A stretch of 35,222 nucleotides of DNA from Planctomycetaceae bacterium (lineage in GTDB: Bacteria; Planctomycetota; Planctomycetia; Pirellulales; Pirellulaceae), in the NCBI GenBank assembly GCA_002726245.1, contig PBSM01000084.1, positions 1 through 35,222 on the forward strand, written 5' to 3'. The position numbers and the translations under genes are program-made. Shown in pieces: positions 22,967-31,836 of this stretch; the first letter of the stretch is position 1, and every line of letters begins with the position of its first letter. Below the pieces are notes generated by a model that was not told the origin of the DNA, made no database searches, and saw only the letters and a list, made by a program, of their open reading frames with translations.

Positions 22967-24514
22967 ATGAAAACGCTCCTGGGAGTGCCGGTATTGGCGG
23001 CCTTGTTTGTCGTCCTATCGGTAAGCGATGCATCTGCTGCCTACCTTGGCGGGGCGAGTTATCGCCACGTAGCGGGCAGCAATCCTGGTAGCTACTGCGG
23101 CGCGAAGCAACAGTGCTACACCACCACAAAGACCTGCAAAGAGGTCGTCTACGATCAGCAGCAGTACACCTGCTACAAGACGGTTTACAACACCGTTTAT
23201 GACTCGAAGACGATCGATTGCGTACGGCAAGTCCGCGAGACGCACTACCGAGAGTGTCCCGTTACGGTATGCAAGCCGGTCTACGAGACCTGCTACCGCA
23301 CGGTGAACTACACCGTTTGCAAGCCGGTTTGGGAAACGCGAACCAAAGACGTTTGCTACACCGTTTGCAAACCGGTTTGGGAAACGCGAACCAAGGACGT
23401 TTGCTACACGGTTTGCCGTCCGGTTTGGGATACGTACACGAAGGATATCTGCTACACGGTCTGCAAACCGGTCTGGGAGACACGAACGAAGGATGTTTGC
23501 TACACCGTCTGCAAGCCCGTTTGGGAGACGTGTTCCAAAGACATCTGCTACACCGTCTGCAAGCCCGTTTGGGAAACACGTACGAAAGAGGTCTGCTATA
23601 CGGTCTGCAAGCCAGTCTACCAGACGCATTATCGTGACGTTTGCCAGACGATTTGCAAGCCGATTCATTACACAAAGGCGGTTCAAGTTTGCAGCGGCCG
23701 GTGGGAAACGGAAGTTACCGAATGCCCGGGGCCGGTCATTCAGAAAGTGATCCAAGAGCCTGGTTGCTGGACGTGGGATCCATGTCGTTGCTGTTGCGTC
23801 TATACGCCCGGCGAATGCCGAACTGTCGAAGTGCAATGCCCGCCTCGTCGGATCTGCAAGCGAGTTTGGATTCCTGAAGTGAGCGAGCGTGTCATCAACT
23901 GTGTTCGCTACGAACGCGAAACCGTGACCAAGAGCGTGCCTTACACGACTTGCCACATGGTTCCTGAGACTCGCACGAAGACCTGCACCTACCGAGTTTG
24001 TCACATGGTTCCTGAGCAGCGTGTAAAGACGGTCACTTACAAGCGTTGCCACATGGTGCCTGAGAAGGTCGTGAAGACATGCACCTACAAGGTTTGCCAC
24101 ATGGTGCCCGAGAAGCGTGTGAAGACGGTGACCTACAAGAAGTGCCGCATGGTGCCCGAAAAGGTAACCAAGACGTGCACCTACAAGGTCTGCCACATGG
24201 TACCCGAGAAGGTCGTCAAGACATGCACTTACCGTGTCTGCCACATGGTCAAGGAATGCCGCACGAAGCAAGTGCCTTACACGACTTGTCGTTACGAAAC
24301 GGCAACGATCACAAAGCGTGTACCGTACACCGTGTGCCGGCCGGTTCATTACACGAAGACGATTCAGATTCCACGCACTGAGTGCCACCAGGTGCCTTAC
24401 ACGGTCACCCGCTGCGTTCCGCGAGTCGTCTGCAAGCAGGTTCCCGTGACGGTCTGTTGCCCAGCACCGAGCTGTGGCTGTGGACGTCGGATAGGATGCA
24501 AATCCTGCGGCTAA
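22967..24514 (+). CDS. Cysteine-rich YTV-repeat cell-wall protein
   Basis: The 515-residue protein has a Sec signal peptide (MKTLLGVPVLAALFVVLSVS) and is then almost entirely 16-residue repeats of the planctomycete YTV type. The first block (residues ~102-245) has about nine CKPVWETRTKDVCYTV units. The second (residues ~329-490) has about ten units of the form CHMVPEKVVKTCTYKV. A non-repeat linker with CWTWDPCRCCC lies between. There are 58 cysteines by my count (about 11%), so extensive disulfide linking is likely. YTV proteins are reported from the insoluble protein cell wall of Rhodopirellula. GAGGAGG precedes ATG 22967, and a strong terminator stem follows. Confidence 0.88.
   Translation: MKTLLGVPVLAALFVVLSVSDASAAYLGGASYRHVAGSNPGSYCGAKQQCYTTTKTCKEVVYDQQQYTCYKTVYNTVYDSKTIDCVRQVRETHYRECPVTVCKPVYETCYRTVNYTVCKPVWETRTKDVCYTVCKPVWETRTKDVCYTVCRPVWDTYTKDICYTVCKPVWETRTKDVCYTVCKPVWETCSKDICYTVCKPVWETRTKEVCYTVCKPVYQTHYRDVCQTICKPIHYTKAVQVCSGRWETEVTECPGPVIQKVIQEPGCWTWDPCRCCCVYTPGECRTVEVQCPPRRICKRVWIPEVSERVINCVRYERETVTKSVPYTTCHMVPETRTKTCTYRVCHMVPEQRVKTVTYKRCHMVPEKVVKTCTYKVCHMVPEKRVKTVTYKKCRMVPEKVTKTCTYKVCHMVPEKVVKTCTYRVCHMVKECRTKQVPYTTCRYETATITKRVPYTVCRPVHYTKTIQIPRTECHQVPYTVTRCVPRVVCKQVPVTVCCPAPSCGCGRRIGCKSCG
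23270..24450 (+). repeat. Two tandem 48-bp coding-repeat blocks in the YTV gene
   Basis: The DNA repeats with a 48-base period, first at 23270-23701 and again at about 23951-24450, matching the 16-residue protein repeats. Within the first block neighbouring units are nearly identical at DNA level (units at 23318 and 23366), which suggests recent duplication or gene conversion. The second block alternates two unit types (..KTCTYKV and ..KTVTYKR). Confidence 0.85.
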
Positions 24515-24559
24515 TCTTTGAACGAGTTCTTCCTCCCCCGGAAGTGTTCTGGCTAGAAG

Positions 24560-24600
24560 CAGCGGCTCGTCCCAAGTGGTCGAGCCGCTGTCATTTCTTG
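24560..24600 (+). terminator. Terminator of the YTV gene
   Basis: A 10-bp perfect stem (CAGCGGCTCG at 24560-24569 with 24581-24590) is followed by TCATTTCTT. It lies about 45 bases after the YTV stop codon and just before the end of the convergent CPBP gene. Confidence 0.75.
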
Positions 24601-25238
24601 TCGCCAGTGCCGCGTTCCGCATTGGTGAGGTAAGCCAGTGCGATAAAGTCGTACAAGGCATGGGCAACCAACGGCGTTAGTAGATTGCCCGACCAGATGA
24701 AGAGCAGTCCAAAGTAGGCGCCGGCCAGCCCGGCGAGCACGCCATAGGTCGGGGTAATCCAGTGGCATACGCCAAACAGGATCGATGAGACGACTAACGC
24801 GATCAGGACTCCGTTCGTTCCGTCGAGCCGAGCCGCCAACCCAGATTGAATCAGACCCCGGAAGAGTATTTCTTCGCCGAAGCCCGCGGCGATCGAGACG
24901 GCGGCCAGTTCAAAGAGCGACAGTGGGGCAAACAACGGCGTAAGCCGCTCGTTAACGAATTGACACAGTCGTACGAACGGTTCGAATTGCAAACGCGTCA
25001 CTATCACGAGACCAAGCAACAACGGCAGCGTCGCGGCAACGCCAAAGATCACCGCCTTGCTGTGGTCGGCGAGGGAGTTTTCCGTCAGGCGAACTGAACT
25101 GAGTGGATCGACCGCAAGCAGCAACCCAGCGACTATCGCGCCCAGGCCGAGTGCCGCTTCGAACGCGAAGGCAGCCAGGACGAAACGATTGATCTGTGCA
25201 TCTCTCATCTCACAGGCCATTCTCCGCGCCAAGCCCAT
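24591..25238 (-). CDS. CPBP-family intramembrane metalloprotease
   Basis: The 215-residue membrane protein has the CPBP (CAAX protease and bacteriocin-processing, Abi) motifs. EEILFR supplies the Glu-Glu-x3-Arg box, FGVCH the Phe-x3-His box, and AHALYDFIALAYL the last conserved His-x3-Asp/Asn region. There are about six TM helices. Family members cleave membrane-embedded or prenylated substrates or protect against bacteriocins; the substrate here is unknown. Starts at 25238, 25220 and 25208 are all possible. It converges with the YTV gene and is divergent from ppdK. Confidence 0.85.
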   Translation of the reverse strand: MGLARRMACEMRDAQINRFVLAAFAFEAALGLGAIVAGLLLAVDPLSSVRLTENSLADHSKAVIFGVAATLPLLLGLVIVTRLQFEPFVRLCQFVNERLTPLFAPLSLFELAAVSIAAGFGEEILFRGLIQSGLAARLDGTNGVLIALVVSSILFGVCHWITPTYGVLAGLAGAYFGLLFIWSGNLLTPLVAHALYDFIALAYLTNAERGTGDKK

Positions 25239-25401
25239 GCTCGCTAGTCCACCCGTCTGCTGAGCGAAGCGGCACGGGTTTTGAACGAAGCAAAGGCTCT
25301 TACCCGCCTTTCCCCTTCATTGACGGCCTTATTTGCCGTTGCTAAACTCTCCGGTTTGCCCATACGCCGCTGGCGGTCGTATGAGGACTCTGCAACTTCT
25401 T

Positions 25402-25422
25402 CACCGAGCCGGCTGCTCGGTG
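25402..25422 (+). promoter_or_regulatory. Stem-loop in the ppdK leader
   Basis: CACCGAGC (25402-25409) and GCTCGGTG (25415-25422) form a perfect 8-bp stem with a 5-base loop, 36 bases before the ppdK start codon. It could affect mRNA stability or be incidental. The rest of the 25239-25458 gap shows no gene. Confidence 0.4.
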
Positions 25423-25458
25423 GTTTGAGTACAACGATAAGAACTAGAGGTCGAGAAA

Positions 25459-28134
25459 ATGGCGAAGAAGTCTTCCGGCAAGATGGTCTATTACTTCGGA
25501 GATACCCGCTGCGATGGCCGAGGCAAGGGCAAGGAGCTGCTCGGCGGCAAGGGATTGAATCTGGCCGAGATGACCGCGATTGGATTGCCGGTTCCTCCCG
25601 GGCTGACAATCACGACCGAATGTTGCGCGGGATACTACGAGGAAGGCGGCAAGCTGCCCGCAGGCCTGATGGACGAAGTACACAAAGGAGTCAGGACGCT
25701 CGAAAAAGAGCTGAGCAAGAAGTTTGGCGACGACAAATCACCCTTGCTGGTATCGGTGCGTTCGGGTGCTGCTGTGTCGATGCCTGGTATGATGGACACC
25801 GTTCTAAACCTCGGTCTGACCGATGTCTCGGTCAAAGGGCTTGCCGCCGCGACGGGGAACCGCCGCTTTGCCTACGACGCCTACCGCCGCTTGATCAACA
25901 TGTTCGGCGATGTGGTGATGGAAATCGGCCACGAGCATTACGAAGCGGAATTCGACAAGATCAAGAAAAAGTACAAAGCGAAGCTTGACACCGACGTGCC
26001 TGGGGAAGGCCTCGTTGAGCTCTGTGACGCGTATAAAAAGGTCTATAAAAAACACACGAAACAAGACTTCCCGCAAGATCCTTTCAAGCAGCTTGCTTTG
26101 TCGATCGAAGCGGTCTTCAAGAGCTGGAACACGTTTCGGGCGATCCGTTATCGCGAAGTCGAAGGCATCTTTGGACTGCGTGGAACCGCGGTTAATGTCC
26201 AGTCGATGGCTTACGGCAACATGGGCGAAGACAGCGGCACAGGTGTCGCTTTCACGCGCAATCCATCGACGGGCGAGAACAAGTTCTACGGCGAGTTCCT
26301 CGTTAACGCGCAAGGCGAAGATGTCGTGGCCGGTATCCGCACGCCACAGCCCGTTGATGAGATGCCCGGTTGGAAAACAGCGTCCATGCCGACGCTCGGC
26401 AAAACGGTTCACAAGCAATTGCTGGACATCAAGAAGATCCTTGAGAACCACTACAAGGACATGCAGGACATCGAGTTCACGATCGAGCGTGGCAAGCTCT
26501 TCATGCTTCAAACGCGGAATGGCAAGCGAACCGGAGCAGCTTCTGTCAAGATCGCCTGCAACATGGTGAAGGAGAAGCTGATCGACGAGAAGACCGCTGT
26601 GAAGCGGATTCCAGCCAACGATCTAACGCAACTGTTGTTGCCCAGCTTTGATCCCAACGCCAAGAAGAAGGCTAACGTCTTGACGACCGGCTTGCCGGCC
26701 TCTCCAGGCGCGTCGGTGGGCACGCTTGCTTTTACCGCCGACGAGGCGGTGCAACGAACCGCGGCAGGCGAAAAGGTGCTGCTCGTGCGCAAAGAGACCA
26801 GCCCGGAAGATGTTGATGGCATGCACAGTGCCGCGGGCATCTTGACTAGCACGGGCGGCATGACCAGCCATGCGGCGGTTGTTGCTCGCGGCTGGGGGCG
26901 TTGCTGTGTTGCCGGCGCGGGCGAAGTGCATATCGACGAGAAAGCTCGCAAGATCAAAGTCGATGGCAAGACGTACACTCACAAGGATACGCTGTCCATC
27001 GATGGTTCAACCGGTCAGGTCATGGCTGGCTCGATTGCCACGATGCAGCCGAGTCTTTCGGGCGACTTCGCCACGGTGATGAAATGGGCTGACAAGTACC
27101 GCACGCTGAAAGTGCGAACAAACGCCGACACGCCGGAGGACTCAAAGCGTGCTCGCGAATTCGGTGCTCAAGGAATCGGCCTGTGCCGGACCGAGCACAT
27201 GTTCTTCGAAGGTGACCGTATCACGGCCATGCGTGAGATGATTCTGGCTGAAGACGAAAAGTCCCGCCGCAAGGCCTTGAAGAAGCTGCTGCCGTTCCAA
27301 CGGAAGGACTTCATCGGCATCTTCAAGGCGATGAAAGGACTGCCAGTGACGGTTCGTTTGCTCGATCCGCCTCTGCACGAGTTCCTGCCGCACGAGCCGA
27401 AGGCGCAAGCCGACATGGCCAAGCTAATCGGAGTCAATCCCGCCACCGTGAAGGATCGCGTCGCTCAGCTTCACGAAGCGAATCCGATGCTCGGGCATCG
27501 TGGCTGTCGATTGAGTATCACTTATCCCGAGATCCTCGAGATGCAGGTGCGGGCCATCGTCGAAGCCGCTATCGCCTGTAAACAAAAGAAGATCGATGCT
27601 CATCCGGAGATCATGATCCCGCTGGTCGGCACGGTGGCCGAACTGTCAACGCTGCGATCGCTTGCGGCTGCGACGATCGAGCAAGTAAAGGCGGATAAGA
27701 AGTTCCGCGGCAAGCTTGACATCTCGATTGGAACGATGATCGAGATTCCTCGAGCCGCGTTGACAGCGGACCAGATCGCTGAAGAAGCCGACTTCTTCAG
27801 CTTCGGCACGAACGATCTGACCCAAATGACCTTCGGCTACAGCCGCGACGATGTCAACTCGTTCCTGCCGGATTACATCAAGCAGGAGATTTTGCAGGTC
27901 GATCCCTTCCAGTCGCTTGATCAAACCGGTGTCGGTCAGCTTGTCGAAATGGGCGTTCAGAAAGGCCGCAGCACTCGCAAGGACCTCAAGGTTGGAATCT
28001 GCGGCGAGCACGGCGGCGATCCTTCCTCGATCGACTTCTGCCACCGAGTCGGCCTTGACTACGTAAGCTGCTCGCCCTTCCGCGTCCCAATCGCTCGGCT
28101 CGCCGCCGCTCAAGCCGCGTTAAACAACGCGTAG
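25459..28134 (+). CDS. ppdK: Pyruvate, phosphate dikinase
   Basis: PPDK interconverts pyruvate, ATP and phosphate with PEP, AMP and pyrophosphate, using a swivelling phosphohistidine. The 891-residue protein has the N-terminal ATP-grasp domain (GGKGLNLAEMT, SVRSGAAVSMPGMMDTVLNLG), the phosphohistidine domain TGGMTSHAAVVARGWGRCCV with His471, and the C-terminal PEP-binding barrel (GTNDLTQMTFGYSRDDV, VGICGEHGGDPSS) with catalytic Cys848. All hallmark residues are present and the length is normal. AGAGGTCGAG lies upstream of ATG 25459. It is flanked downstream by a terminator, so it seems monocistronic. Confidence 0.97.
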   Translation: MAKKSSGKMVYYFGDTRCDGRGKGKELLGGKGLNLAEMTAIGLPVPPGLTITTECCAGYYEEGGKLPAGLMDEVHKGVRTLEKELSKKFGDDKSPLLVSVRSGAAVSMPGMMDTVLNLGLTDVSVKGLAAATGNRRFAYDAYRRLINMFGDVVMEIGHEHYEAEFDKIKKKYKAKLDTDVPGEGLVELCDAYKKVYKKHTKQDFPQDPFKQLALSIEAVFKSWNTFRAIRYREVEGIFGLRGTAVNVQSMAYGNMGEDSGTGVAFTRNPSTGENKFYGEFLVNAQGEDVVAGIRTPQPVDEMPGWKTASMPTLGKTVHKQLLDIKKILENHYKDMQDIEFTIERGKLFMLQTRNGKRTGAASVKIACNMVKEKLIDEKTAVKRIPANDLTQLLLPSFDPNAKKKANVLTTGLPASPGASVGTLAFTADEAVQRTAAGEKVLLVRKETSPEDVDGMHSAAGILTSTGGMTSHAAVVARGWGRCCVAGAGEVHIDEKARKIKVDGKTYTHKDTLSIDGSTGQVMAGSIATMQPSLSGDFATVMKWADKYRTLKVRTNADTPEDSKRAREFGAQGIGLCRTEHMFFEGDRITAMREMILAEDEKSRRKALKKLLPFQRKDFIGIFKAMKGLPVTVRLLDPPLHEFLPHEPKAQADMAKLIGVNPATVKDRVAQLHEANPMLGHRGCRLSITYPEILEMQVRAIVEAAIACKQKKIDAHPEIMIPLVGTVAELSTLRSLAAATIEQVKADKKFRGKLDISIGTMIEIPRAALTADQIAEEADFFSFGTNDLTQMTFGYSRDDVNSFLPDYIKQEILQVDPFQSLDQTGVGQLVEMGVQKGRSTRKDLKVGICGEHGGDPSSIDFCHRVGLDYVSCSPFRVPIARLAAAQAALNNA

Positions 28135-28204
28135 TTCACGACGATCAGCGGCAAGTCCGGGGTGGCTGGGGTCGTGTCGCGGATTCGATGAAAACCCGAA
28201 AGAA

Positions 28205-28240
28205 AACGCCCACCAGCCGGTGGGCGTTAAGTCTTTCTGG
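28205..28240 (+). terminator. Terminator after ppdK (possibly bidirectional)
   Basis: AACGCCCACC (28205-28214) and GGTGGGCGTT (28219-28228) form a perfect 10-bp stem with a 4-base loop. AAGTCTTTCT follows on the plus strand, and A-rich sequence precedes it (GAAAGAAAA), so it may also end the convergent DUF1559 transcript. Confidence 0.8.
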
Positions 28241-28256
28241 GTGATCGAGCCGTTTG

Positions 28257-29288
28257 TCACTCGATATCAGCACCGGATGGAATGAACTTGCTGAAAGGCA
28301 TGTCCGACTTGCTGCCATCGGGCGTCATTAAAGCTTGGTAGACGTCGTACTCGATCTCTTGCTTGATGAACTTCGTACTGCCGTCAGCGAACGCCATCAC
28401 GACACCTCCCGAGTGCCGGCTGTATGGCCGCCAGGTCTCTGGCCCACTGGCTCCGCCGTCACCATTGATCTTCGTATGAACCGGCGGTGGCGTGACTGGC
28501 TTCGGAATAATGTTCCCTGTGATAGGGTTAACGTCTTGTGTGCCAGTTCGCTCGGATTCGTACAGCCAAACGAAAATCGTTGACTTGGCTGTAACGAGGC
28601 TTGTGTTGTAGCCAAGAGCTGGTGAATCCCAGTTGGCGGCCCCACCGTTCTTAACACCTTCTAACGAGTTCTCCGAGAAGACAATCGTGTTGGTGGCACC
28701 GTCCTTCATATCACTAAGAGAGAACTTCGGCATCGGGATGAAGACGCCCGGGCTGGATTGGATCGCCTTGTCGTTGAACGGTGTGTTCGCCGTGCGTTGG
28801 ATGACTTTTGGGGGAAATGCAGCACTGAAAAACACCGTCTCGGCCGGCCTCGGATAGAAACCGCCATTTGCGATGTACGTTGTTTGCGGCGCCTGCTTTT
28901 TGGGCGACCCGGCACTCGGGCAGTAAAAGAAATCGATATACGGCCTTGGTTCGGCTCCGATTGCAACCGCCCCGTCGCGCCACTGTTCTTCCACCTGCTT
29001 CTGGTCCATATATGGCATCAGCGTCACGTGCCAACCCGCTATGCGGAATGTTGCTGGCGATGTTGGCAGTTTGATGACTTCTCTGGAACCGGGGTAGCGG
29101 TTCTTGGCACTCTCAAAGCTCATCAGCGCGGTTGCGAACTGCCGCAGGTTACTAGTGCAAGCAGCTTTCCTCGCCGTGGCGCGAGCCATCTGAACGGCGG
29201 GTAAGAGCAATCCGACAAGGACTCCGATGATCGCAATAACGACCAACAACTCAACCAACGTAAAGCCTCTACGTGTCGATTTGGACAT
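28257..29288 (-). CDS. DUF1559 protein with type IV prepilin N-terminus
   Basis: The 343-residue protein has an N-terminal methylation/prepilin-type motif ([28 protein letters not shown]) followed by the DUF1559 domain (KAACTSNLRQFATAL.., YMDQ, FYCPSAG, HSGGVVMAFADGS near the end). Planctomycetes carry large numbers of these proteins; they are thought to be pilin-like envelope proteins, but their role is unknown. ATG 29288 was chosen for AAGGAGG at good spacing; a much longer in-frame open reading frame upstream is not credible. A second DUF1559 gene lies upstream on the same strand. Confidence 0.92.
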   Translation of the reverse strand: MSKSTRRGFTLVELLVVIAIIGVLVGLLLPAVQMARATARKAACTSNLRQFATALMSFESAKNRYPGSREVIKLPTSPATFRIAGWHVTLMPYMDQKQVEEQWRDGAVAIGAEPRPYIDFFYCPSAGSPKKQAPQTTYIANGGFYPRPAETVFFSAAFPPKVIQRTANTPFNDKAIQSSPGVFIPMPKFSLSDMKDGATNTIVFSENSLEGVKNGGAANWDSPALGYNTSLVTAKSTIFVWLYESERTGTQDVNPITGNIIPKPVTPPPVHTKINGDGGASGPETWRPYSRHSGGVVMAFADGSTKFIKQEIEYDVYQALMTPDGSKSDMPFSKFIPSGADIE

Positions 29289-29686
29289 AGTGGCCGCCTC
29301 CTTCTCCGAAAAGTGGATTAAGATCGAAACGGTCGGGAAGATATGAACACTCGCATCGTCGCAAAAAACAGGGTCGGTGTCCACTATGTTTTTGGCTGGG
29401 TAGTGATACCGTTTGGCGATTTTCTTCGTAGGACGGATCGCTAAATTGCTAATCCGTCGATCTGCGTGGTCTTGGGACGGATTGGCAATACTGGCAATCC
29501 GCCCTACGGCAAACGGGATCACTACCTTGGGCTGGCTGCCGTGTGGCCGGCGGCATCTTGCCCCAGCGCTGCGGCTGGAAGCCCCAGCCATGAAAAACCA
29601 CTGCTCGCGTAGGTCATGCTTCGGCATAACGACAGTCTCCGCCAGCAGTTATGCGTGACCTCCACCAACATCTGGCGGTTGGAGGC
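29289..29686. other. Intergenic region between two DUF1559 genes
   Basis: No gene is seen in this 398-base gap. It contains a palindromic repeat at 29428-29507 and must carry the promoter of the downstream DUF1559 gene. Confidence 0.5.
29428..29507. repeat. GTAGG...CCTAC palindromic intergenic repeat
   Basis: The segment starts GTAGGACGGATCG and ends ATCCGCCCTAC, so its ends are inverted copies. Each half is itself palindromic: GACGGAT..AATCCGTC in the left half and GGACGGATTG..CAATCCGCCC in the right half. The beginning resembles the palindrome at 14397-14423. It looks like a paired-hairpin repeat. Confidence 0.65.
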
Positions 29687-30766
29687 TTAATACTGGTAAT
29701 CGCCCTCTCGCAGCAGATAGCTCGAGCACGGCATCTCCGATTTCTTTCCGTTCGGCGTCATCAATTGTTGATACACGTGGTAATCGATACCGTCACGTAT
29801 GAACGAGACGTTTCCACCGGCGAAGACCGCGTTCACTCCACCAGGATGCTGACTCGACGGACGAGCTGTTCGAGGATTCAGTGCAATCACTTGCTTGCGC
29901 AACCCGTTGACGCGCATCTCATCGGAGACGGATATCGTTGGAATCGGCTTGCCGGGTTCCGGCGGGCAAGCTGCCTCGGTCGCGTACAACCAAACGAACG
30001 CGTTATCCAATCCCGGCTGCCACCAGTCGCCAGCTACGAGGTTTTCAGTGTAGAGCAGCGTGTTGGTGCGACCGTCCTTGATCTCCGTGACCTTCGGTGA
30101 ATTGTCAGGATTCACCATTCCACTGGTGTTCGGAATCGGAACCCGATCAACGAAGACTCCATTATGACCTTGCTGGTTGTCCCAGCAGTCGTAGCCAGCG
30201 GTTGCCGGACCTTTCGAGACGGCCGCATTCAAAGGAGCCGGGTCACCGGCGAGTGGATAGTAACCCCGACTGGCAACGTAGGCGATGCTCGACCCGCTTC
30301 GATATTTGGAGGGACGGCTAGGGCACTCGAATAACTCGATCGACATGACGAGGTCCGCGTTTAACATCGGCAAGCCCGTGAGGGGATCGGGGACATACTT
30401 CGGAACGCTCTGATCATCCCATCGGTCTGCCATCGGTCCTTGGTCGATGTGCGGCAGCAACACAACCGGCCAAGGCGCGATCTTGTTGATTGAAGCGCCG
30501 GGCAGCGTGCTGGGAAACTCAAGCGGTTGATCGCTACGACGCGCAACCACTTCTTGCCAGCCAGGGAAGTGTTTACCACCGGCAAGCGAAACTGTCCCAA
30601 CGGCAAGTTGTTTCAAACGGTTAGCGCATGTCCTTCGTCGTGCCGCTTCGATGGCTGCCATGACCGCTGGCAGCGTAAGACTCACCAAGATGCCAATGAT
30701 CGCAATAACGACCAACAACTCGACCAACGTGAAACCGGCGACGGACCTAGCGTGAAATCTGCGCAC
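29687..30766 (-). CDS. DUF1559 protein, second copy
   Basis: The 359-residue protein has the prepilin-like motif [26 protein letters not shown], the downstream [15 protein letters not shown] segment, [10 protein letters not shown], and the DUF1559 ending ([20 protein letters not shown]..). It is paralogous to the downstream DUF1559 protein but quite diverged from it. No ATG is available before the hydrophobic motif. The only canonical start is GTG 30766, which lies within the GGAAGGAGGTG ribosome-binding stretch, so the true start codon is uncertain. Confidence 0.85.
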   Translation of the reverse strand: MRRFHARSVAGFTLVELLVVIAIIGILVSLTLPAVMAAIEAARRRTCANRLKQLAVGTVSLAGGKHFPGWQEVVARRSDQPLEFPSTLPGASINKIAPWPVVLLPHIDQGPMADRWDDQSVPKYVPDPLTGLPMLNADLVMSIELFECPSRPSKYRSGSSIAYVASRGYYPLAGDPAPLNAAVSKGPATAGYDCWDNQQGHNGVFVDRVPIPNTSGMVNPDNSPKVTEIKDGRTNTLLYTENLVAGDWWQPGLDNAFVWLYATEAACPPEPGKPIPTISVSDEMRVNGLRKQVIALNPRTARPSSQHPGGVNAVFAGGNVSFIRDGIDYHVYQQLMTPNGKKSEMPCSSYLLREGDYQY

Positions 30767-31066
30767 CTCCTTCCCAAGAGAGACGTGATTACCGAACGAT
30801 GGACGATGGGAAGATAAGGTGAAATGAGTACCAGTATGCTTACATAATCGGGCACTTGATTCCAGCTTCTTTTCCCGATTCTTGAGCAGCTACCTGCACT
30901 GGGGGGCCTGGGAGGAATGGCATGGACTTAAGCTGTATTACGGCTCCAGACAATCAACGTCGTTAAGTCCACGCCACTCGGGCCTGGGCCGTAGAAGCTG
31001 TTTCGTCTACATTCGCTGAGTTGTGATCTCGTACCGCTTCACAGGCTAACGCACCGAATTCTGCAG
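30767..31066. other. Divergent intergenic region, DUF1559 and TonB-like genes
   Basis: This 300-base gap holds the promoters of two divergent genes. I see no further gene, RNA or clear repeat in it. Confidence 0.45.
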
Positions 31067-31831
31067 ATGTTACGGATTCTTCTACCGCGACTCGAAGCCT
31101 CAACGCGTTTGATGCTTTCGAGCGTCGGAGCAAGTGGTGCGCTGCATGCAATCGCTGTGGTAGTGATTGTCGCCGTGTTTGGAGTTGTCTCGCCGAATCT
31201 CCTTCCGCCGCCACACGGTCGCAACTCGGTCCAACTTACCGCCTCGTCGGTGATCGTTGTGGATGCCGTCGAGGCAACGCAAGCCGAACCGCCGCAGTTC
31301 ACGATCCTATCCGCAAGCGACACGGAGTTAGTGAAGTCCGATCGTGCCGCGCAGCAACTGGCCGCTCAGCCGATCTCTCCAAGTCCTCCCGCGACGGCAA
31401 TCGGACTGCCCCATCAATCGAGTCGGCTTGGCGAAACACGATCCGATCTTCCGCCGTTGTCGGCAACGAGCACTCCGGTGAGCAAGACGTCGGCACTCCG
31501 CGTCCCTCCGTCCGCCGTAGCGATGCCTCCATCGATCGCTAACGCTGGTCAACTCGATGAGATCCCCGCCACCATTCACAGCCCGCGACCAGAGTACCCG
31601 GCCGAAGCCTTGGCAGCGGGTGTTGAGGGCCGAGTCGTGTTGCGAGTCGAGTTGGATCGCCGCGGCGAAGTTGCTCGAGCCACCGTCATCACTTCGAGTG
31701 GGCACACGAGTCTCGACGAAGCGGCAAAGCAAGCCGTTGCTCAATGGCGGTTCGAAGCAGCCACGCGCTTAGGCATTCCCGTCGCGACGGCGATCGGCGT
31801 CCCGATCACCTTCAGAATCGAACGCAACTGA
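31067..31831 (+). CDS. tonB: TonB-family energy-transducing protein
   Basis: The 254-residue protein has a single N-terminal TM helix (about 24-42, ALHAIAVVVIVAVFGVV), a Ser/Pro/Ala-rich spacer that would cross the periplasm, and a TonB C-terminal domain (about 165-254: PRPEYPAEALAAGVEGRVVL and the AVAQWRFEAATRLG segment). TonB passes proton-motive energy to outer-membrane receptors. No exbB or exbD gene is adjacent, so those partners must be elsewhere. It converges with the BtuB-like receptor gene, with only 5 bases between the two stops. Confidence 0.88.
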   Translation: MLRILLPRLEASTRLMLSSVGASGALHAIAVVVIVAVFGVVSPNLLPPPHGRNSVQLTASSVIVVDAVEATQAEPPQFTILSASDTELVKSDRAAQQLAAQPISPSPPATAIGLPHQSSRLGETRSDLPPLSATSTPVSKTSALRVPPSAVAMPPSIANAGQLDEIPATIHSPRPEYPAEALAAGVEGRVVLRVELDRRGEVARATVITSSGHTSLDEAAKQAVAQWRFEAATRLGIPVATAIGVPITFRIERN

Positions 31832-31836
31832 CGGAC

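Noticed and set aside
23015-24667. A 550-codon open frame on the minus strand across the whole YTV gene
   Set aside because: It mirrors the repeat structure and codon bias of the YTV gene, has no ribosome-binding site or domain, and overlaps the CPBP gene on its own strand in another frame. The signal peptide and repeat family are on the plus strand.
25281-25988. A 235-codon plus-strand frame over the ppdK start
   Set aside because: It is a shadow of ppdK, whose frame contains all PPDK motifs.
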